Part shown: positions 49,982 to 60,145 of the stretch, one piece after another
Layout of the letters: each line of letters opens with the position of its first letter
Position numbering within the stretch: the first letter of the stretch is position 1
NCBI RefSeq assembly: GCF_024178315.1
Contig: NZ_JAMZIK010000010.1
Coordinates: forward strand, 1 to 64,000
Direction of reading: 5' to 3'
Length of the DNA: 64,000 bases
From: Siccirubricoccus soli
GTDB lineage: Bacteria > Pseudomonadota > Alphaproteobacteria > Acetobacterales > Acetobacteraceae
Notes under the pieces: model-generated
Told to the model about the DNA's origin: nothing
Seen by the model: the letters and a program-made list of their open reading frames with translations, nothing else
Databases searched by the model: none
Program-made: the position numbers and the translations under genes

Positions 49982-51484
49982 ATGTCCGAGATATCCCCGC
50001 TCGCCCGCCCCCGCCCCGCCAAGGTCGAACATGTCGACGTACTGATTGTCGGCGCCGGCATTTCCGGCGTCGGCGCCGCCTATCACCTCACTACCCAGCG
50101 CCCCGGCACCAGCTTCGTGGTGCTGGAGCGGGAGGAGACCTTCGGCGGCACCTGGTGGACGCACAAATACCCCGGCATCCGTTCCGATTCCGACCTGCAT
50201 ACCTTCGGCTACCGGTTCAAGCCCTGGGTCGGCCCGCCCATCGCCACGGCGGAGGAGATCCGCAGCTACATGGGCGAGGTGATCGAGGAGAACGGCCTCA
50301 CCCCACATATCCGCTACCAGCACCGCATCGACCATGCGAGCTGGTCCAGCGAGACCAATCTCTGGACCATCGACGCGACGCGGACCGATACCGGGGAGGC
50401 GGTCTGCTTCACCGCCAACTTCCTCTACATGTGCCAGGGCTATTACCGGCACAATCGCGGCTACATGCCGCAATGGCCCGGCATGGACGCCTTCAAGGGC
50501 CAGATCGTCCATTCCGAGGAATGGCCGGAAGGGCTGGACTATGCCGGCAAGCGCGTGGTCGTCATCGGCTCCGGCGCCTCCGCCGCCACCATGGTGCCGG
50601 CCATGGCCGGGCGCGCCGCGCATGTGACGATGCTGCAGCGCACCCCCACCTATTTCCGCACCGGGCGCAACGCCATCGAGATCGCCGAGGAGCTGCGCGC
50701 GCTCGGGATCCAGGAGGAATGGATCCACGAGATCACCCGCCGCAAGATCCTCTACGAACAGGCCAAGTTCACCGAACGCTGCTTCACCGAGCCCGACAAG
50801 GTGAAGGCGGAGATGCTGGGCAATCTGCGCAACATCCTCGGCCCGGACTACGACATCGGCACGCATTTCACGCCGAGCTACCGGCCCTGGCGCCAGCGCA
50901 TCGCCTTCGTCCCCGACGCCGACCTGTTCCAGGCAGTGGCGAAGGGCGATGCCTCCGTCGTCACCGACGAGATCGAATCCTTCGACGCCACCGGCATCCA
51001 GCTCAAATCCGGCGGGCATCTGGAGGCGGACCTGATCGTCGCCGCCACCGGCTTCGACCTGAACGTGCTGGGCGACATCGCCTTCGAGATCGACGGCAAG
51101 CCGCTCGCCTTCCATGAGACGGTGACCTATCGGGGCATGATGTTCACCGGCATCCCCAACATGGTCTGGGTGTTCGGCTATTTCCGCGCGAGCTGGACGC
51201 TCAGGGCCGACCTGGTGGGGGATTTCGTCTGCCGCCTGCTGTCGCACATGGAGCAGAAGGGGGCGAAGCGGGTCGAGGTCGCGCTGCGGCCGGAGGACCA
51301 CAACATGCCGCTGCTGCCATGGATCGACCCGGAGAACTTCAACCCGGGCTACCTGATGCGCGGCCTGCACCTGCTGCCGAAGCGCGGCGACAAGCCGGAA
51401 TGGCAGCACAACCAGGATTACTGGGCGGAGAAGGACGCCTTCCCGGCCATCGATCTGGAGGATGCCGCCTTCCGCTACGCATGA
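49982..51484 (+). CDS. Flavin-containing (Baeyer-Villiger type) monooxygenase
   Basis: The 500-residue product has two Rossmann motifs, VLIVGAGISGVGAAYHL (24-29) for FAD and VVVIGSGASAATMV for NADPH, and between them the Baeyer-Villiger fingerprint FKGQIVHSEEWP (171-182). ETFGGTWWTHKYPGIRSDSD also marks this group. It would use NADPH and oxygen to insert oxygen into ketones or oxidise heteroatoms; the substrate is unknown. Cytoplasmic; no signal peptide. It diverges from the TauD-type gene, so the two may share regulation. Confidence 0.94.
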   Translation: MSEISPLARPRPAKVEHVDVLIVGAGISGVGAAYHLTTQRPGTSFVVLEREETFGGTWWTHKYPGIRSDSDLHTFGYRFKPWVGPPIATAEEIRSYMGEVIEENGLTPHIRYQHRIDHASWSSETNLWTIDATRTDTGEAVCFTANFLYMCQGYYRHNRGYMPQWPGMDAFKGQIVHSEEWPEGLDYAGKRVVVIGSGASAATMVPAMAGRAAHVTMLQRTPTYFRTGRNAIEIAEELRALGIQEEWIHEITRRKILYEQAKFTERCFTEPDKVKAEMLGNLRNILGPDYDIGTHFTPSYRPWRQRIAFVPDADLFQAVAKGDASVVTDEIESFDATGIQLKSGGHLEADLIVAATGFDLNVLGDIAFEIDGKPLAFHETVTYRGMMFTGIPNMVWVFGYFRASWTLRADLVGDFVCRLLSHMEQKGAKRVEVALRPEDHNMPLLPWIDPENFNPGYLMRGLHLLPKRGDKPEWQHNQDYWAEKDAFPAIDLEDAAFRYA

Positions 51485-51510
51485 CGACATTGCGAATATA
51501 ATTGCAACAG

Positions 51511-51536
51511 GCCTTGCCCGCTTGCGCGGGCAGGGC
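51511..51536 (+). terminator. Strong hairpin after the monooxygenase gene
   Basis: GCCTTGCCCGC pairs with GCGGGCAGGGC around a TTGC loop, 27 bases after the stop. No T run follows, so it is at best a weak intrinsic terminator or a processing barrier. Confidence 0.55.
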
Positions 51537-51595
51537 CAAATCACGACGCCAGAGGCTTATCGGCCGGGAATGCCTCGCACCCCTGCCGTCCTGGG

Positions 51596-51644
51596 CAGCC
51601 TCAGCCGGGCCGGAACTATCTCCGTTCCAGCCCGGCTGAGGCTG
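51596..51644. repeat. Long inverted repeat upstream of the RND operon
   Basis: CAGCCTCAGCCGGGC-c-GGAAC pairs with GTTCC-a-GCCCGGCTGAGGCTG around a seven-base loop: 20 base pairs with a single mismatch. It lies about 140 bases upstream of the membrane-fusion gene. It could be a terminator-like hairpin, a transposon remnant or an operator; no regulator gene is adjacent. Confidence 0.75.
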
Positions 51645-51784
51645 TTCTGAAATTGAGCCCTGTTTCTAGGGCAGACCCGCCGGTCGATCACGGCCAGCGA
51701 GACCTGCCCTGGCCGCCCTCCCGACGCGGCACGGCAGCGGGCGCACCCGCCCGCCGCGCCGCGTCCCCGACCGGAATTGGACGC

Positions 51785-52975
51785 ATGCTGCTGACGCGCT
51801 TTCTGCTCCTGCTCATCCTTTTGGCCGGAGGGGGCGCGGCGCAGGCGCAGTTCGGTCCACAGGGCCCGCCCGCCGTCGGCGTCATCACCGCGGAACGCCG
51901 GCCGGTCACCGAAAGCACCGAATTCACCGGACGGATCGAGGCGGTGAACCGCGTGGATGTCCGCGCCCGCGTCACCGGCTTCCTGCAGGAACGCCTGTTC
52001 CAGGAAGGGCAGGAGGTGACGGCGGGCGACGTGCTCTTCCGCATCGAGAAGCCGCCCTTCGAGGCGCAGCTCGAACAGGCCCGCGCCAATGTCGCCTCCG
52101 CCCAGGCAACGCTGGAGAACGCCCGGGTCTCCCTCGCCCGGGCGCGGGAGCTGCGGCAGACCGGCGCCGGCACCCAGGTGAACCTGGACAACGCCCAGGC
52201 GCAGGAACGCACGGCCAATGCCCAGCTCCTCGGCGCCCAGGCGGCGGTGCGCGTCGCCGAGATCAATCTCGGCTACACCGACATCATCTCCCCGATCGAC
52301 GGCAAGATCGGCCGCGCCATCCTGACGCCGGGCAATGTGGTAACGCCCAGCCTGACCGAGCCGCTGGCGACCATCGTCAGCCAGGACCCGATGCGCGTCG
52401 CCTTCACCGTCTCCTCCCGCGCCGGGCTCGAGCTGCGCAACCGCTATGAGAGCCGCGGCGGGGTGAACGCCGTGGTGGTCCGCATCCGCCTGACCGATGG
52501 CCGGGTCTATCCCCATGCCGGGCGGATCGACTTCATCGACACCCAGGTGGACCGCAACACGGACAGCCTGCTGGTCCGCGCCCTGATCCCCAACCCGAAG
52601 CGGACCGGGGTGCAGGCCGGCGCCGGCGACCGGGAACTGATCGACGGGCAGTTCGTCACCGTGGCGGTGGAGGGGGCGGAGCCGGTGCAGGCCATCGTCC
52701 TGCCCCGCGCCGCCGTGCTGCAGGACCAGGGCGGCAATTACGTGCTGGTGGTCGGCGAGGGGAACCAGGCGCAGCGCCGCGGCGTCCGCCTGGGCCAGGC
52801 GCTGAACGAGAATGTGGTGATCGAGGACGGGCTGCAGGGCGGCGAGACGGTCATCAGCGAGGGGCTGCAGCGGGTGCGGCCGGGCCAGCCGGTCAACCCC
52901 AGCCCGGCCGGGGAGCCGCCGCGGCCCGCAGGTGGCGCGCCAGGCGGCGCCCCCGCCGGCGGAAGGCAGGGCTGA
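51785..52975 (+). CDS. RND efflux periplasmic adaptor (membrane fusion protein)
   Basis: The 396-residue product begins with a signal peptide ([20 protein letters not shown], cleavage near AQAQ) without lipobox. [20 protein letters not shown] is the lipoyl-like half, then a coiled-coil hairpin of about residues 95-160, a second lipoyl half [20 protein letters not shown] and a beta-barrel domain. The tail is Pro/Gly-rich. It links the pump at 52982 to an outer-membrane channel; no TolC-type gene follows. Gap to the pump is six bases, so it is the same operon. No local regulator is visible. Confidence 0.95.
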   Translation: MLLTRFLLLLILLAGGGAAQAQFGPQGPPAVGVITAERRPVTESTEFTGRIEAVNRVDVRARVTGFLQERLFQEGQEVTAGDVLFRIEKPPFEAQLEQARANVASAQATLENARVSLARARELRQTGAGTQVNLDNAQAQERTANAQLLGAQAAVRVAEINLGYTDIISPIDGKIGRAILTPGNVVTPSLTEPLATIVSQDPMRVAFTVSSRAGLELRNRYESRGGVNAVVVRIRLTDGRVYPHAGRIDFIDTQVDRNTDSLLVRALIPNPKRTGVQAGAGDRELIDGQFVTVAVEGAEPVQAIVLPRAAVLQDQGGNYVLVVGEGNQAQRRGVRLGQALNENVVIEDGLQGGETVISEGLQRVRPGQPVNPSPAGEPPRPAGGAPGGAPAGGRQG

Positions 52976-52981
52976 GCCGGC

Positions 52982-55900
52982 ATGATCTCAGGCGTCTTCG
53001 TCGACCGGCCGCGGCTGGCGATCGTCATCGCGATCGTCACCACCCTTGCCGGCGCCCTCGCCCTGCTGCGCATCCCCGTCGCGCAATTCCCGGACATCGT
53101 GCCGCCCCAGGTCTCGGTGCAGGCCACCTATCCCGGCGCCTCGGCGGCGGTGGTGGAGGCCACCGTCGGGCAGATCATCGAAAGCGCCGTCAACGGCGTC
53201 GAGAACATGATCTACATGCGCTCGAACAGCGCCAATGACGGCACCTACCAGCTCAACGTCAGCTTTGCCCTGGGCAGCAACCCGGACATCAACACCGTCA
53301 ACGTCAACAACCGCATCCAGGCCAACCTGGCCAGGCTGCCGACCGAGGTGCAGCGCGCGGGCCTCATCGTCCGCAAGCAATCCTCCTCGGTGCTGCAATT
53401 CATCGCGCTGACCTCGACCAACCCGGACCACCCGCCGCTCTTCCTCTCGAACTACGCCACGATCAACATGATCGACCGGCTGGCGCGGGTGCCGGGCGTC
53501 GGCCAGGTGAACCTGTTCGGCGCGCAGAACTACTCCATGCGCGTCTGGTTCGAGATCGACCGGCTGACCAGCCTGAACCTGACGCCGCAGGACATCGTCA
53601 CGGCGATCCAGAGCCAGAACATCCAGGCCGCGGTCGGCCGCATCGGCGCCCAGCCGATGCCGGACAGCCAGCAATTCCAGATGAACATCCAGACGCTCGG
53701 CCGTCTGGTGACGCCGGAGCAATTCGGCAACATCGTCATCCGCGCCAACCCCGACGGCTCCGTGCTGCGGGTGCGGGACGTGGCGCGGGTGGAGCTCGGC
53801 GCCCAGGCGCAGGACACGGTCAGCCGGCTGAACGGCCAGCCGGCCATCACCATGGGCGTCTATCTTTCCCCGGGCGCCAATGCCGTCTCGGTCTCCGCCG
53901 CCATGACGGCGACGCTCGACGAGCTGGCGACCCGCTTCCCGGAGGGGATGAAGGCGCAGGTCCTCTATGACAGCTCGACCTTCGTCGTGGACACGATCCA
54001 GGAGGTCATCAAGACGCTGCTGGAGGCCTTCGTCCTCGTCGTCGTCGTGGTCTACCTCTTCCTCGGCAGCTTCCGGGCGACGCTGATCCCGACCATCGCG
54101 GTGCCGGTCAGCCTCATCGGCTCCTTCGCCATCCTGCTCAGCATCGGCTACAGCGCCAACACCATCTCGCTGCTCGCCATGGTGCTCGCCATCGGCATCG
54201 TCGTGGACGACGCCATCGTGGTGGTGGAGAATGTCGAGCGGGTGATGGAGGAGCACCCGGACTGGACGCCGGCCCGGGCGGTGAAGCAGGCGATGGCGGA
54301 GATCACCGCGCCGATCATCGCCATCACCCTGGTGCTGCTCTCGGTCTTCGTCCCCATCGCCTTCATCCCGGGCCTGTCCGGCGTGCTGTTCCGGCAGTTC
54401 GCGGTGACCATCTCGGCGGCGATGGTGATCTCGGCGATCAACGCCCTCACCCTCTCCCCCGCGCTCTGCGTGCTGTTCCTGCGGCATACCGGGCCGAAGC
54501 GCGGCCCCATCAAGTACGTGCTGCGCGGCATCGACAAGGTGCGGGACGGCTATGCGGGCATCGTGCGGCGCATCGTCCGCATCTCGGTGCTCTCGCTGGT
54601 CATCACGGCGGGGCTCGCCTTCGCGATCTTCACCATCGGCAGCAAGACGCCGCAGGGCTTCCTCCCGCAGGAGGATCAGGGCACTTTCTTCGTCCAGGTC
54701 TCCCTGCCCCAGGCCGCCTCCCTCTCCCGCACCCGCGCCTCGGTGGAGCAGGTGGAGGGCATCCTGAAGCAGATCCCGGCGGTGGAGAACGTGCTCTCCA
54801 TCGTCGGCTTCTCCCTCATCGACCAGGGGGCGCAGTCCAACTCCGCCTTCATCGTCGCCCGGCTCAGGCCCTTCGAGGACCGCACCGCGGCGGCCGACAG
54901 CGTCTTCGCCTCCATCGGCCGGGTCTTCCAGGCCGGCGCCGCGGTGAATACCGCGACCGTCGTCGCCTTCAACCTGCCGCCGATCATCGGCCTCGGCACT
55001 GGCGGCGGCTTCGAATACCAGCTCCAGGACCTGGCGGGGCGCGACCCGGCAGAGCTCGGCAGCGCCATGCTCGGCCTCGTCGTCGCGGCCAACCAGGATC
55101 CGCGGCTGCAGCAGGTCTTCTCCACCTTCTCGGCCGCCACCCCCTCCATCTACCTGGACGTGGACCGGGACAAGGCGCAGGCGCTCGGCGTGCCCATCAG
55201 CTCCATCTTCTCGGCGCTGCAGGCCTCGCTGGGCGGGTTCTACGTGAACGACCTCAACCTGTTCGGCCGTACCTGGCAGGTGAACATCCAGGCGGAGGCG
55301 CAGGACCGCAACGAGATCGAGGATATCTGGCGCATCCGGGTGCGCAGCAACAACGGCAGCATGGTGCCGCTGCGCGCCGTGGCGGATGTGCGGATCGTGG
55401 TCGGGCCGCAGACCATCAGCCGCTACAACAACTACCGCGCGGTGCTGGTCAACGGCTCGCCGCGCGCCGGCGTCTCCTCCGGCGATGCGCTGGCGGCGAT
55501 GGAGCAGCTTTCCGCCCGCGTGCTGCCGGCGGGCTACGGCTTCGAATGGACCGGCACGGCCTACCAGGAGAAGCTGGCGGCGGGGCAGACCATCTACGTC
55601 GTCGCGCTGGCGGTGCTGTTCGCCTACCTCTTCCTCGTCGCGCTCTATGAGAGCTGGACCATTCCGGTGCCGGTGCTCATGTCCGTGGTGGTGGGCGGGC
55701 TCGGCTCCTTCCTCGCCATCCAGATCGCGGGGCTCAGCCTCGACGTCTATGCGCAGATCGGTCTCGTCGTGCTGATCGCGCTGGCGGCGAAGAACGGCAT
55801 CCTCATCATCGAATTCGCCAAGGAGGCGCGGGAGCGCGGCATGCCCATCCGGGATGCGGCCATCGAGGGTTCCCGCCTCCGCTTCCGCGCGGTGATGATG

Positions 55901-56170
55901 ACCTCCATCGCCTTCTGCCTCGGCCTGGTGCCGCTGGTGACGGCGACGGGGGCGGCCATGCTCTCCCGCCGCGCCGTGGGCACGCCGGTCTTCGGCGGCA
56001 TGCTCGCCGCCTCCCTCGTCGGCATCTTCATGATCCCGATGCTCTACGTCGTGTTCCAGACGGTGCGGGAGAGGGTGAAGGGCTGGTTCGGGGTGGCGCC
56101 GGAAACCCATGGGCCCGGCCAGGGCCCCGGCCCGGCGCCGGACAAGAAGGACAGCGCCCGGGCGCACTAG
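52982..56170 (+). CDS. RND efflux pump inner-membrane transporter (AcrB/HAE1-like)
   Basis: The 1062-residue product has the RND layout of two six-helix bundles with large periplasmic loops. [20 protein letters not shown] opens it; [21 protein letters not shown] contains the proton-relay Asp pair in TM4, and [20 protein letters not shown] the Lys of TM10. Length fits hydrophobe/amphiphile pumps of the AcrB type, which take drugs from the periplasm. Which compounds are exported is not deducible. Ends before the CoxL-like gene with its own ribosome site. Confidence 0.96.
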   Translation: MISGVFVDRPRLAIVIAIVTTLAGALALLRIPVAQFPDIVPPQVSVQATYPGASAAVVEATVGQIIESAVNGVENMIYMRSNSANDGTYQLNVSFALGSNPDINTVNVNNRIQANLARLPTEVQRAGLIVRKQSSSVLQFIALTSTNPDHPPLFLSNYATINMIDRLARVPGVGQVNLFGAQNYSMRVWFEIDRLTSLNLTPQDIVTAIQSQNIQAAVGRIGAQPMPDSQQFQMNIQTLGRLVTPEQFGNIVIRANPDGSVLRVRDVARVELGAQAQDTVSRLNGQPAITMGVYLSPGANAVSVSAAMTATLDELATRFPEGMKAQVLYDSSTFVVDTIQEVIKTLLEAFVLVVVVVYLFLGSFRATLIPTIAVPVSLIGSFAILLSIGYSANTISLLAMVLAIGIVVDDAIVVVENVERVMEEHPDWTPARAVKQAMAEITAPIIAITLVLLSVFVPIAFIPGLSGVLFRQFAVTISAAMVISAINALTLSPALCVLFLRHTGPKRGPIKYVLRGIDKVRDGYAGIVRRIVRISVLSLVITAGLAFAIFTIGSKTPQGFLPQEDQGTFFVQVSLPQAASLSRTRASVEQVEGILKQIPAVENVLSIVGFSLIDQGAQSNSAFIVARLRPFEDRTAAADSVFASIGRVFQAGAAVNTATVVAFNLPPIIGLGTGGGFEYQLQDLAGRDPAELGSAMLGLVVAANQDPRLQQVFSTFSAATPSIYLDVDRDKAQALGVPISSIFSALQASLGGFYVNDLNLFGRTWQVNIQAEAQDRNEIEDIWRIRVRSNNGSMVPLRAVADVRIVVGPQTISRYNNYRAVLVNGSPRAGVSSGDALAAMEQLSARVLPAGYGFEWTGTAYQEKLAAGQTIYVVALAVLFAYLFLVALYESWTIPVPVLMSVVVGGLGSFLAIQIAGLSLDVYAQIGLVVLIALAAKNGILIIEFAKEARERGMPIRDAAIEGSRLRFRAVMMTSIAFCLGLVPLVTATGAAMLSRRAVGTPVFGGMLAASLVGIFMIPMLYVVFQTVRERVKGWFGVAPETHGPGQGPGPAPDKKDSARAH

Positions 56171-56278
56171 GCCCGCCGCCCCGGCGCCGCGCTGCGGCGC
56201 CGGGGACCTGCCCCCTTCCCCTCAGGGGCGCAGGTGACGGATGATGGGGGCAAGACCGATCTCGGGAGAGAGGCACCC

Positions 56279-58597
56279 ATGGCCAAATTCGGGCTGAGCC
56301 AGCCGCTGCGCCGCATCGAGGACCCCCGGCTGCTGAAGGGCGGCGGCCGCTACACGGATGACATCGCGCCGGAGGGCACGGTGCGCGGCGTGGTCCTGCG
56401 CAGCCCGCATGCCGCGGCGAGGATCCTCTCCATCGACACCGCCCCGGCCCTGGCCATCCCCGGCGTGCTGGCGGTGTTCACCGCCAAGGATTGGGAGGAG
56501 CAGGGCCTCGGCGAGATCCCCTGCGTCATCCCGCTGAAGAACGCCGACGGCACGAGCCGCGCCGCGACGCCGCGCGGCGCGCTGGCCAAGGACCAAGTGC
56601 GCCATGTCGGCGATCCCGTCGCCTTCGTGGTGGCGGAGACGCTGCAGGCGGCGCGCGACGGTGCCGAGGCCGTCCTGGTGGATTACGACCTGCTGCCCTC
56701 CGCCACCGACCTCGCCACCGCCCACCAGCCGGGCGCGCCGCTGGTGTGGGACGGCATCCCGAACAACATCGCCTTCGACTGGGAGACCGGCGACAAGGCG
56801 AAGGCGGATGCGCTTTTCGCCCAGGCGGCGCATGTGACGAAGCTGCGGGTGGTGAACAACCGCGTTGTCGTCGCCTCCATGGAGGTGCGGGCCGCCACCG
56901 CGGAATACGACGCGGCGGAGGAGAAATTCACCCTCACCTGCGGCACCCAGGGAAGCTGGCTGGTGAAGGACCTGCTGGCGGGCAGCGTGTTCAACCTGCC
57001 GCCGGAGAAATTCCGCGTGGTCACCCCGGATGTCGGCGGCGGCTTCGGCATGAAGCTCTACCTCTATGCCGAATACGCCCTGGTCTGCATGGCCGCCCGT
57101 GCCCTGCGGCGCCCGGTGAAGTGGATCAGCGAGCGGACCGAGGCCTTCCAGTCCGACACCCATGGCCGCGACAACATCACGGAGGCCGAGCTGGCGCTGG
57201 ACAAGGACGGCAAGTTCCTGGCGCTGCGCACCACCAACTACGCCAATATGGGCGCCTACCTGAACACCTTCGCGCCGATGATCCCGACCATGGCGGGCAC
57301 CAAGGTGCTGGCCAGCGTTTATGATTTCCAGGCCATCCACGCCCATGTCATCGGCGTGCTCACCCATACCGTGCCGGTGGACGCCTATCGCGGCGCCGGG
57401 CGGCCGGAGAGCAATTACGTGGTGGAGCGGGTGATCGACGCCGCGGCGCGGGAGCTGGGCATCGACCGGATCGAGCTGCGCCGCCGCAACATGGTGCCGC
57501 AGAACGCCATGCCCTACGTCTCCGCCATGGGCCAGCGCTATGACAGCGGCGATTTCGCCACGGTGCTGGATGCGGCGCTGCAGAAGGTGGACTGGGCCGG
57601 CTTCGCCGCGCGCAAGGCGGCCTCGGAGGCGCAGGGCAAGCGGCGCGGCATCGGTCTTGCCTACTACCTGGAAGCGACCGGTGGCGGACCGACGGAACGC
57701 GCCGAGGTGCGCTTCGCCGCCGATGGCTTCGCCGAGGTCCTGGTCGGCACCCAGAGCACCGGCCAGGGGCACGAAACCGCCTATGCCATGCTGACCAGCC
57801 ATGAGCTCGGCATCCCGATCGAGAAGATCCGCATCGTCCAGGGCGATTCGGATCAGATCCCGACCGGCGGCGGCACCGGCGGCGCGCGCAGCCTCTACTC
57901 CGAGGGCCAGGCGATCCTGCTCACCACCGCGACGGTGATCGAGAAGGGCAAGCAGGCGGCCTCCGAGCATCTGGAAGCCGCGGTGTCCGACATCGAATTC
58001 ACCCAGCAGGGCGGCCGCTTCACCGTGGTCGGCACCGATCGCGGCGTGGACATCCTCGAGCTCGCCCGCATCCAGCGCGAGCGCGCGTCGAAGGGCGAGC
58101 CGGCGACCCTGCTGGACGCGGCGGAGGTGGCGGAGATCAAATCCCACACCTTCCCCAATGGCTGCCACATCGCGGAAGTGGAGGTGGAGCCGGAGACCGG
58201 CCTCGTCACCGTGGCGCGCTATGTCGTGGTGGATGATGTGGGGCACGCCATCAACCCGATGATTGTGCGCGGCCAGGTGCATGGCGGCGTGGCGCAGGGC
58301 ATCGGCCAGGCGGTGCTGGAGCGCACGGCCTATGACCCGGAAAGCGGCCAGCTTCTCACCGCCTCCTTCCAGGACTACGCGCTGCCGCGGGCGGAGGATC
58401 TGCCGGATATCGAGGTGGAGTTCGTCTCCATCCCCTGCGAGACCAATCCGCTCGGCGTGAAGGGCGCGGGCGAGGCAGGGGCGGTCGGCTCGCCGCCGGC
58501 GCTGATGAATGCGCTGGTGGATGCGCTCTCCGGCGCGCATAGCGACAGGCCGGCGACGCCGGAAAGCGTGTGGAAGGCGATCAAGGCGGCGGCGTAA
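56279..58597 (+). CDS. Solitary xanthine dehydrogenase/CO dehydrogenase-type molybdopterin subunit
   Basis: The 772-residue product is a full large subunit of the xanthine oxidase family: [19 protein letters not shown] at the start, [60 protein letters not shown] and the catalytic Glu region [12 protein letters not shown]. The AYRGAGR form groups with form II rather than with AYxCSFR of true CO dehydrogenase. The medium FAD and small iron-sulfur genes that normally accompany it are not adjacent. GAGAGAGG precedes the ATG. Substrate unknown; it would need Mo-cofactor, linking to the molybdenum genes at 18-25 kb. Confidence 0.92.
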   Translation: MAKFGLSQPLRRIEDPRLLKGGGRYTDDIAPEGTVRGVVLRSPHAAARILSIDTAPALAIPGVLAVFTAKDWEEQGLGEIPCVIPLKNADGTSRAATPRGALAKDQVRHVGDPVAFVVAETLQAARDGAEAVLVDYDLLPSATDLATAHQPGAPLVWDGIPNNIAFDWETGDKAKADALFAQAAHVTKLRVVNNRVVVASMEVRAATAEYDAAEEKFTLTCGTQGSWLVKDLLAGSVFNLPPEKFRVVTPDVGGGFGMKLYLYAEYALVCMAARALRRPVKWISERTEAFQSDTHGRDNITEAELALDKDGKFLALRTTNYANMGAYLNTFAPMIPTMAGTKVLASVYDFQAIHAHVIGVLTHTVPVDAYRGAGRPESNYVVERVIDAAARELGIDRIELRRRNMVPQNAMPYVSAMGQRYDSGDFATVLDAALQKVDWAGFAARKAASEAQGKRRGIGLAYYLEATGGGPTERAEVRFAADGFAEVLVGTQSTGQGHETAYAMLTSHELGIPIEKIRIVQGDSDQIPTGGGTGGARSLYSEGQAILLTTATVIEKGKQAASEHLEAAVSDIEFTQQGGRFTVVGTDRGVDILELARIQRERASKGEPATLLDAAEVAEIKSHTFPNGCHIAEVEVEPETGLVTVARYVVVDDVGHAINPMIVRGQVHGGVAQGIGQAVLERTAYDPESGQLLTASFQDYALPRAEDLPDIEVEFVSIPCETNPLGVKGAGEAGAVGSPPALMNALVDALSGAHSDRPATPESVWKAIKAAA

Positions 58598-58599
58598 GG

Positions 58600-58665
58600 C
58601 CGAGGGGGACGCTGTCCCCCTCGGGCTCCCCCTGCCAAAGGCCGAAGGGCCTTTGGAAACCGGGA
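58600..58665. repeat. Modular hairpin repeat, family A
   Basis: CGAGGGGGAC-gct-GTCCCCCTCG three bases after the CoxL-like stop, then CCAAAGGCC-gaag-GGCCTTTGG and AAACCGGGAGTC. Same order and orientation as 28732-28816. Confidence 0.7.
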
Positions 58666-58719
58666 GTCTTCCGGCCCGGGGTGAACCCTATGCGTTCAAG
58701 CCCCGGGTGCGGCGCTCCT

Positions 58720-59352
58720 TCAGCGCGCCACGAAATTCTCGATCTGGCAGGCATTCACGCCGCGGCGCTCCTGGCTCTGCCCGCCCTCCATCACCCAGCG
58801 CATGTCGTAGGTGCATTCGCCCTGGGGCAGGCGGACGGCAAAGCGGTTACCGGGCTGCACCACCTCATCGCCCAGCCGGTCCGGCCCCCAATTGCTCTGG
58901 GAGGAGGGCGAGGCATAGAATTCCTCGATCACCCGGCCGGTCTGGTTCAGCAGGTAGAAGCTGGGGTTGCCCTGCTCCCCGCCGCCGCGCGGCGGGCGGG
59001 CCTGCTGCTGCGGCCCCGGGCCGGTATTGCCGCCCAGCACCACATCGGTCAGGGCGCAGGTGTTCAGGTTCCGCCGCTCCTCCGCCGTGTTGTTCTGGTA
59101 GACGATGCGGATGTCGTAGACGCACTGCCCATTCGCCGGCAGGCGGACGATATGCGTGCCGCCCGGCGCGATGACGGAGGTGCCGAGCCTGTCATGCCCC
59201 CAGCTTCGCTCGCTGGACGGCGAGGCATAGACCTCATTCACCGTATTGGGCGTGTTGTTGACGATCCTGAAGGAGGGATCGTTGGATTGGGCCAGGGCCG
59301 TGCCGGCGGCCGAGGCCAGGCAGAGCGCGGCAAGCAGCGCGCGACGGAGCAT
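58720..59352 (-). CDS. Secreted protein with two tandem copies of one domain
   Basis: The 210-residue product has a signal peptide (MLRRALLAALCLASAAGTAL, cleavage near AQS) and two copies of the same roughly 80-residue domain, about residues 26-105 and 130-208. Shared elements are the PSF start, YASPSS, WG-DRLG, VRLP, the C-YD-R segment and ERR-x-x-N-x-C. The linker PGPQQQARPPRGGGEQG is disordered. Two Cys per copy could form disulfides. I know no function; expected to be periplasmic or surface-exposed. Confidence 0.8.
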   Translation of the reverse strand: MLRRALLAALCLASAAGTALAQSNDPSFRIVNNTPNTVNEVYASPSSERSWGHDRLGTSVIAPGGTHIVRLPANGQCVYDIRIVYQNNTAEERRNLNTCALTDVVLGGNTGPGPQQQARPPRGGGEQGNPSFYLLNQTGRVIEEFYASPSSQSNWGPDRLGDEVVQPGNRFAVRLPQGECTYDMRWVMEGGQSQERRGVNACQIENFVAR

Positions 59353-59381
59353 GCGGAACCTCCCTTGGGCAGCGGCGGCAG

Positions 59382-59465
59382 GCTAGAGCAATAATCTGCC
59401 AGGTGGAATCACCCGCGGGGATGTCCTGCCCTGCAAGTTATAATGTCCAGAACAGCTTATGCCCG
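59382..59465. repeat. Decayed copy of TAGAGC palindrome pair
   Basis: TAGAGCAATAATCTGCCAGGT resembles the left arm of the first palindrome at 47987, and the following text (TGCCCTGCAAGTTATAATG and the AACAGCTTATG segment) aligns with the join of palindromes 1 and 2 there. The right arms no longer pair. Confidence 0.6.
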
Positions 59466-59566
59466 GGCCGGTGAATTGCGCCGCATCCCTCGGCCGCAGG
59501 CTGCGCCGGCAACGGCTGGCCCGCCGGACTGGCGGGTGCTGACGGGTGCTGGGGCGGGCCCGTGCG

Positions 59567-60043
59567 TCAATCCGGCCCGTCTGCCGCCGCCTCGGCGCCC
59601 ATCTCCGCCAGCCTTGCCTCCAGCCGGTCCAGCACGGCCTGCAGCGCGGCGGCCTCGGCAGGGCTGAAGCCGGCCAGCAGCTCCACCTCCAGCGCCCTGG
59701 CATGCGGCACGATGCCGGCATGGATGCGGGCGCCCTCCGCCGTCATCGCCAGCCGCTGCACGCGGCGATCCGCCGCATCTTCCGTCCGTTCCACCAGCCC
59801 GCGGTCCAGCAGCAGCTTCACCGCCCGGCTGACCTTCACCTTGTCCATCGCCGTGCGCTCGGCGACCTCGGTGGCCGAAAGCCCGCCGAACCGCCCCAGC
59901 ACCGCCAGCACCCGCCATTCCGGCACGCTCAGCCCGAAGGCCTCCGCATAGCGCCGGGCGAACAGCCGCGACGCCCGGTTGGCGACGACGGAGAGCCGGT
60001 AGGGCAGGAACGCCTCCAGCACGAATGCGCTGCGATGCCGCAA
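59567..60043 (-). CDS. MarR family transcriptional regulator
   Basis: The 158-residue product has the MarR winged helix: FGLSVPEWRVLAVLGRFGGL, SATEVAERTAMDKVKVSRAV, LLDRGLVERTEDAADRRVQR (wing with DRR) and long terminal helices for dimerisation. The start is a TTG at 60043 preceded by a purine-rich site; an internal GTG a few residues later is possible. It may regulate a nearby gene, but no clear target is linked. Related proteins respond to phenolic compounds. Confidence 0.92.
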   Translation of the reverse strand: MRHRSAFVLEAFLPYRLSVVANRASRLFARRYAEAFGLSVPEWRVLAVLGRFGGLSATEVAERTAMDKVKVSRAVKLLLDRGLVERTEDAADRRVQRLAMTAEGARIHAGIVPHARALEVELLAGFSPAEAAALQAVLDRLEARLAEMGAEAAADGPD

Positions 60044-60067
60044 GCCCTCACCCTCCCCGCCTGACGG

Positions 60068-60142
60068 TTGCCGAACCCAGGGATGCGAGGGGCCCTTCGG
60101 GCCTTGCCGGGAGAGCGCAAGAGGGCAGCGCCCTCTCGCCCT
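60068..60142. repeat. Modular hairpin repeat, family A
   Basis: GAGAGGGC-gct-GCCCTCTT and AAGGCCC-gaa-GGGCC modules lie immediately 3-prime of the minus-strand methyltransferase gene and upstream of the MarR start. Confidence 0.6.
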
Positions 60143-60145
60143 GTG

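Noticed and set aside
52988-56167. Antisense open frame of about 1059 codons across the RND pump gene
   Set aside because: High GC removes stop codons from antisense frames. The translation is low-complexity (Arg/His/Asp/Glu/Gly-rich) without domains, while the sense strand is a clear RND transporter.
56279-58597. Assignment as aerobic CO dehydrogenase
   Set aside because: The AYxCSFR active-site loop is absent; AYRGAGR is present, and no CoxM/CoxS genes adjoin.
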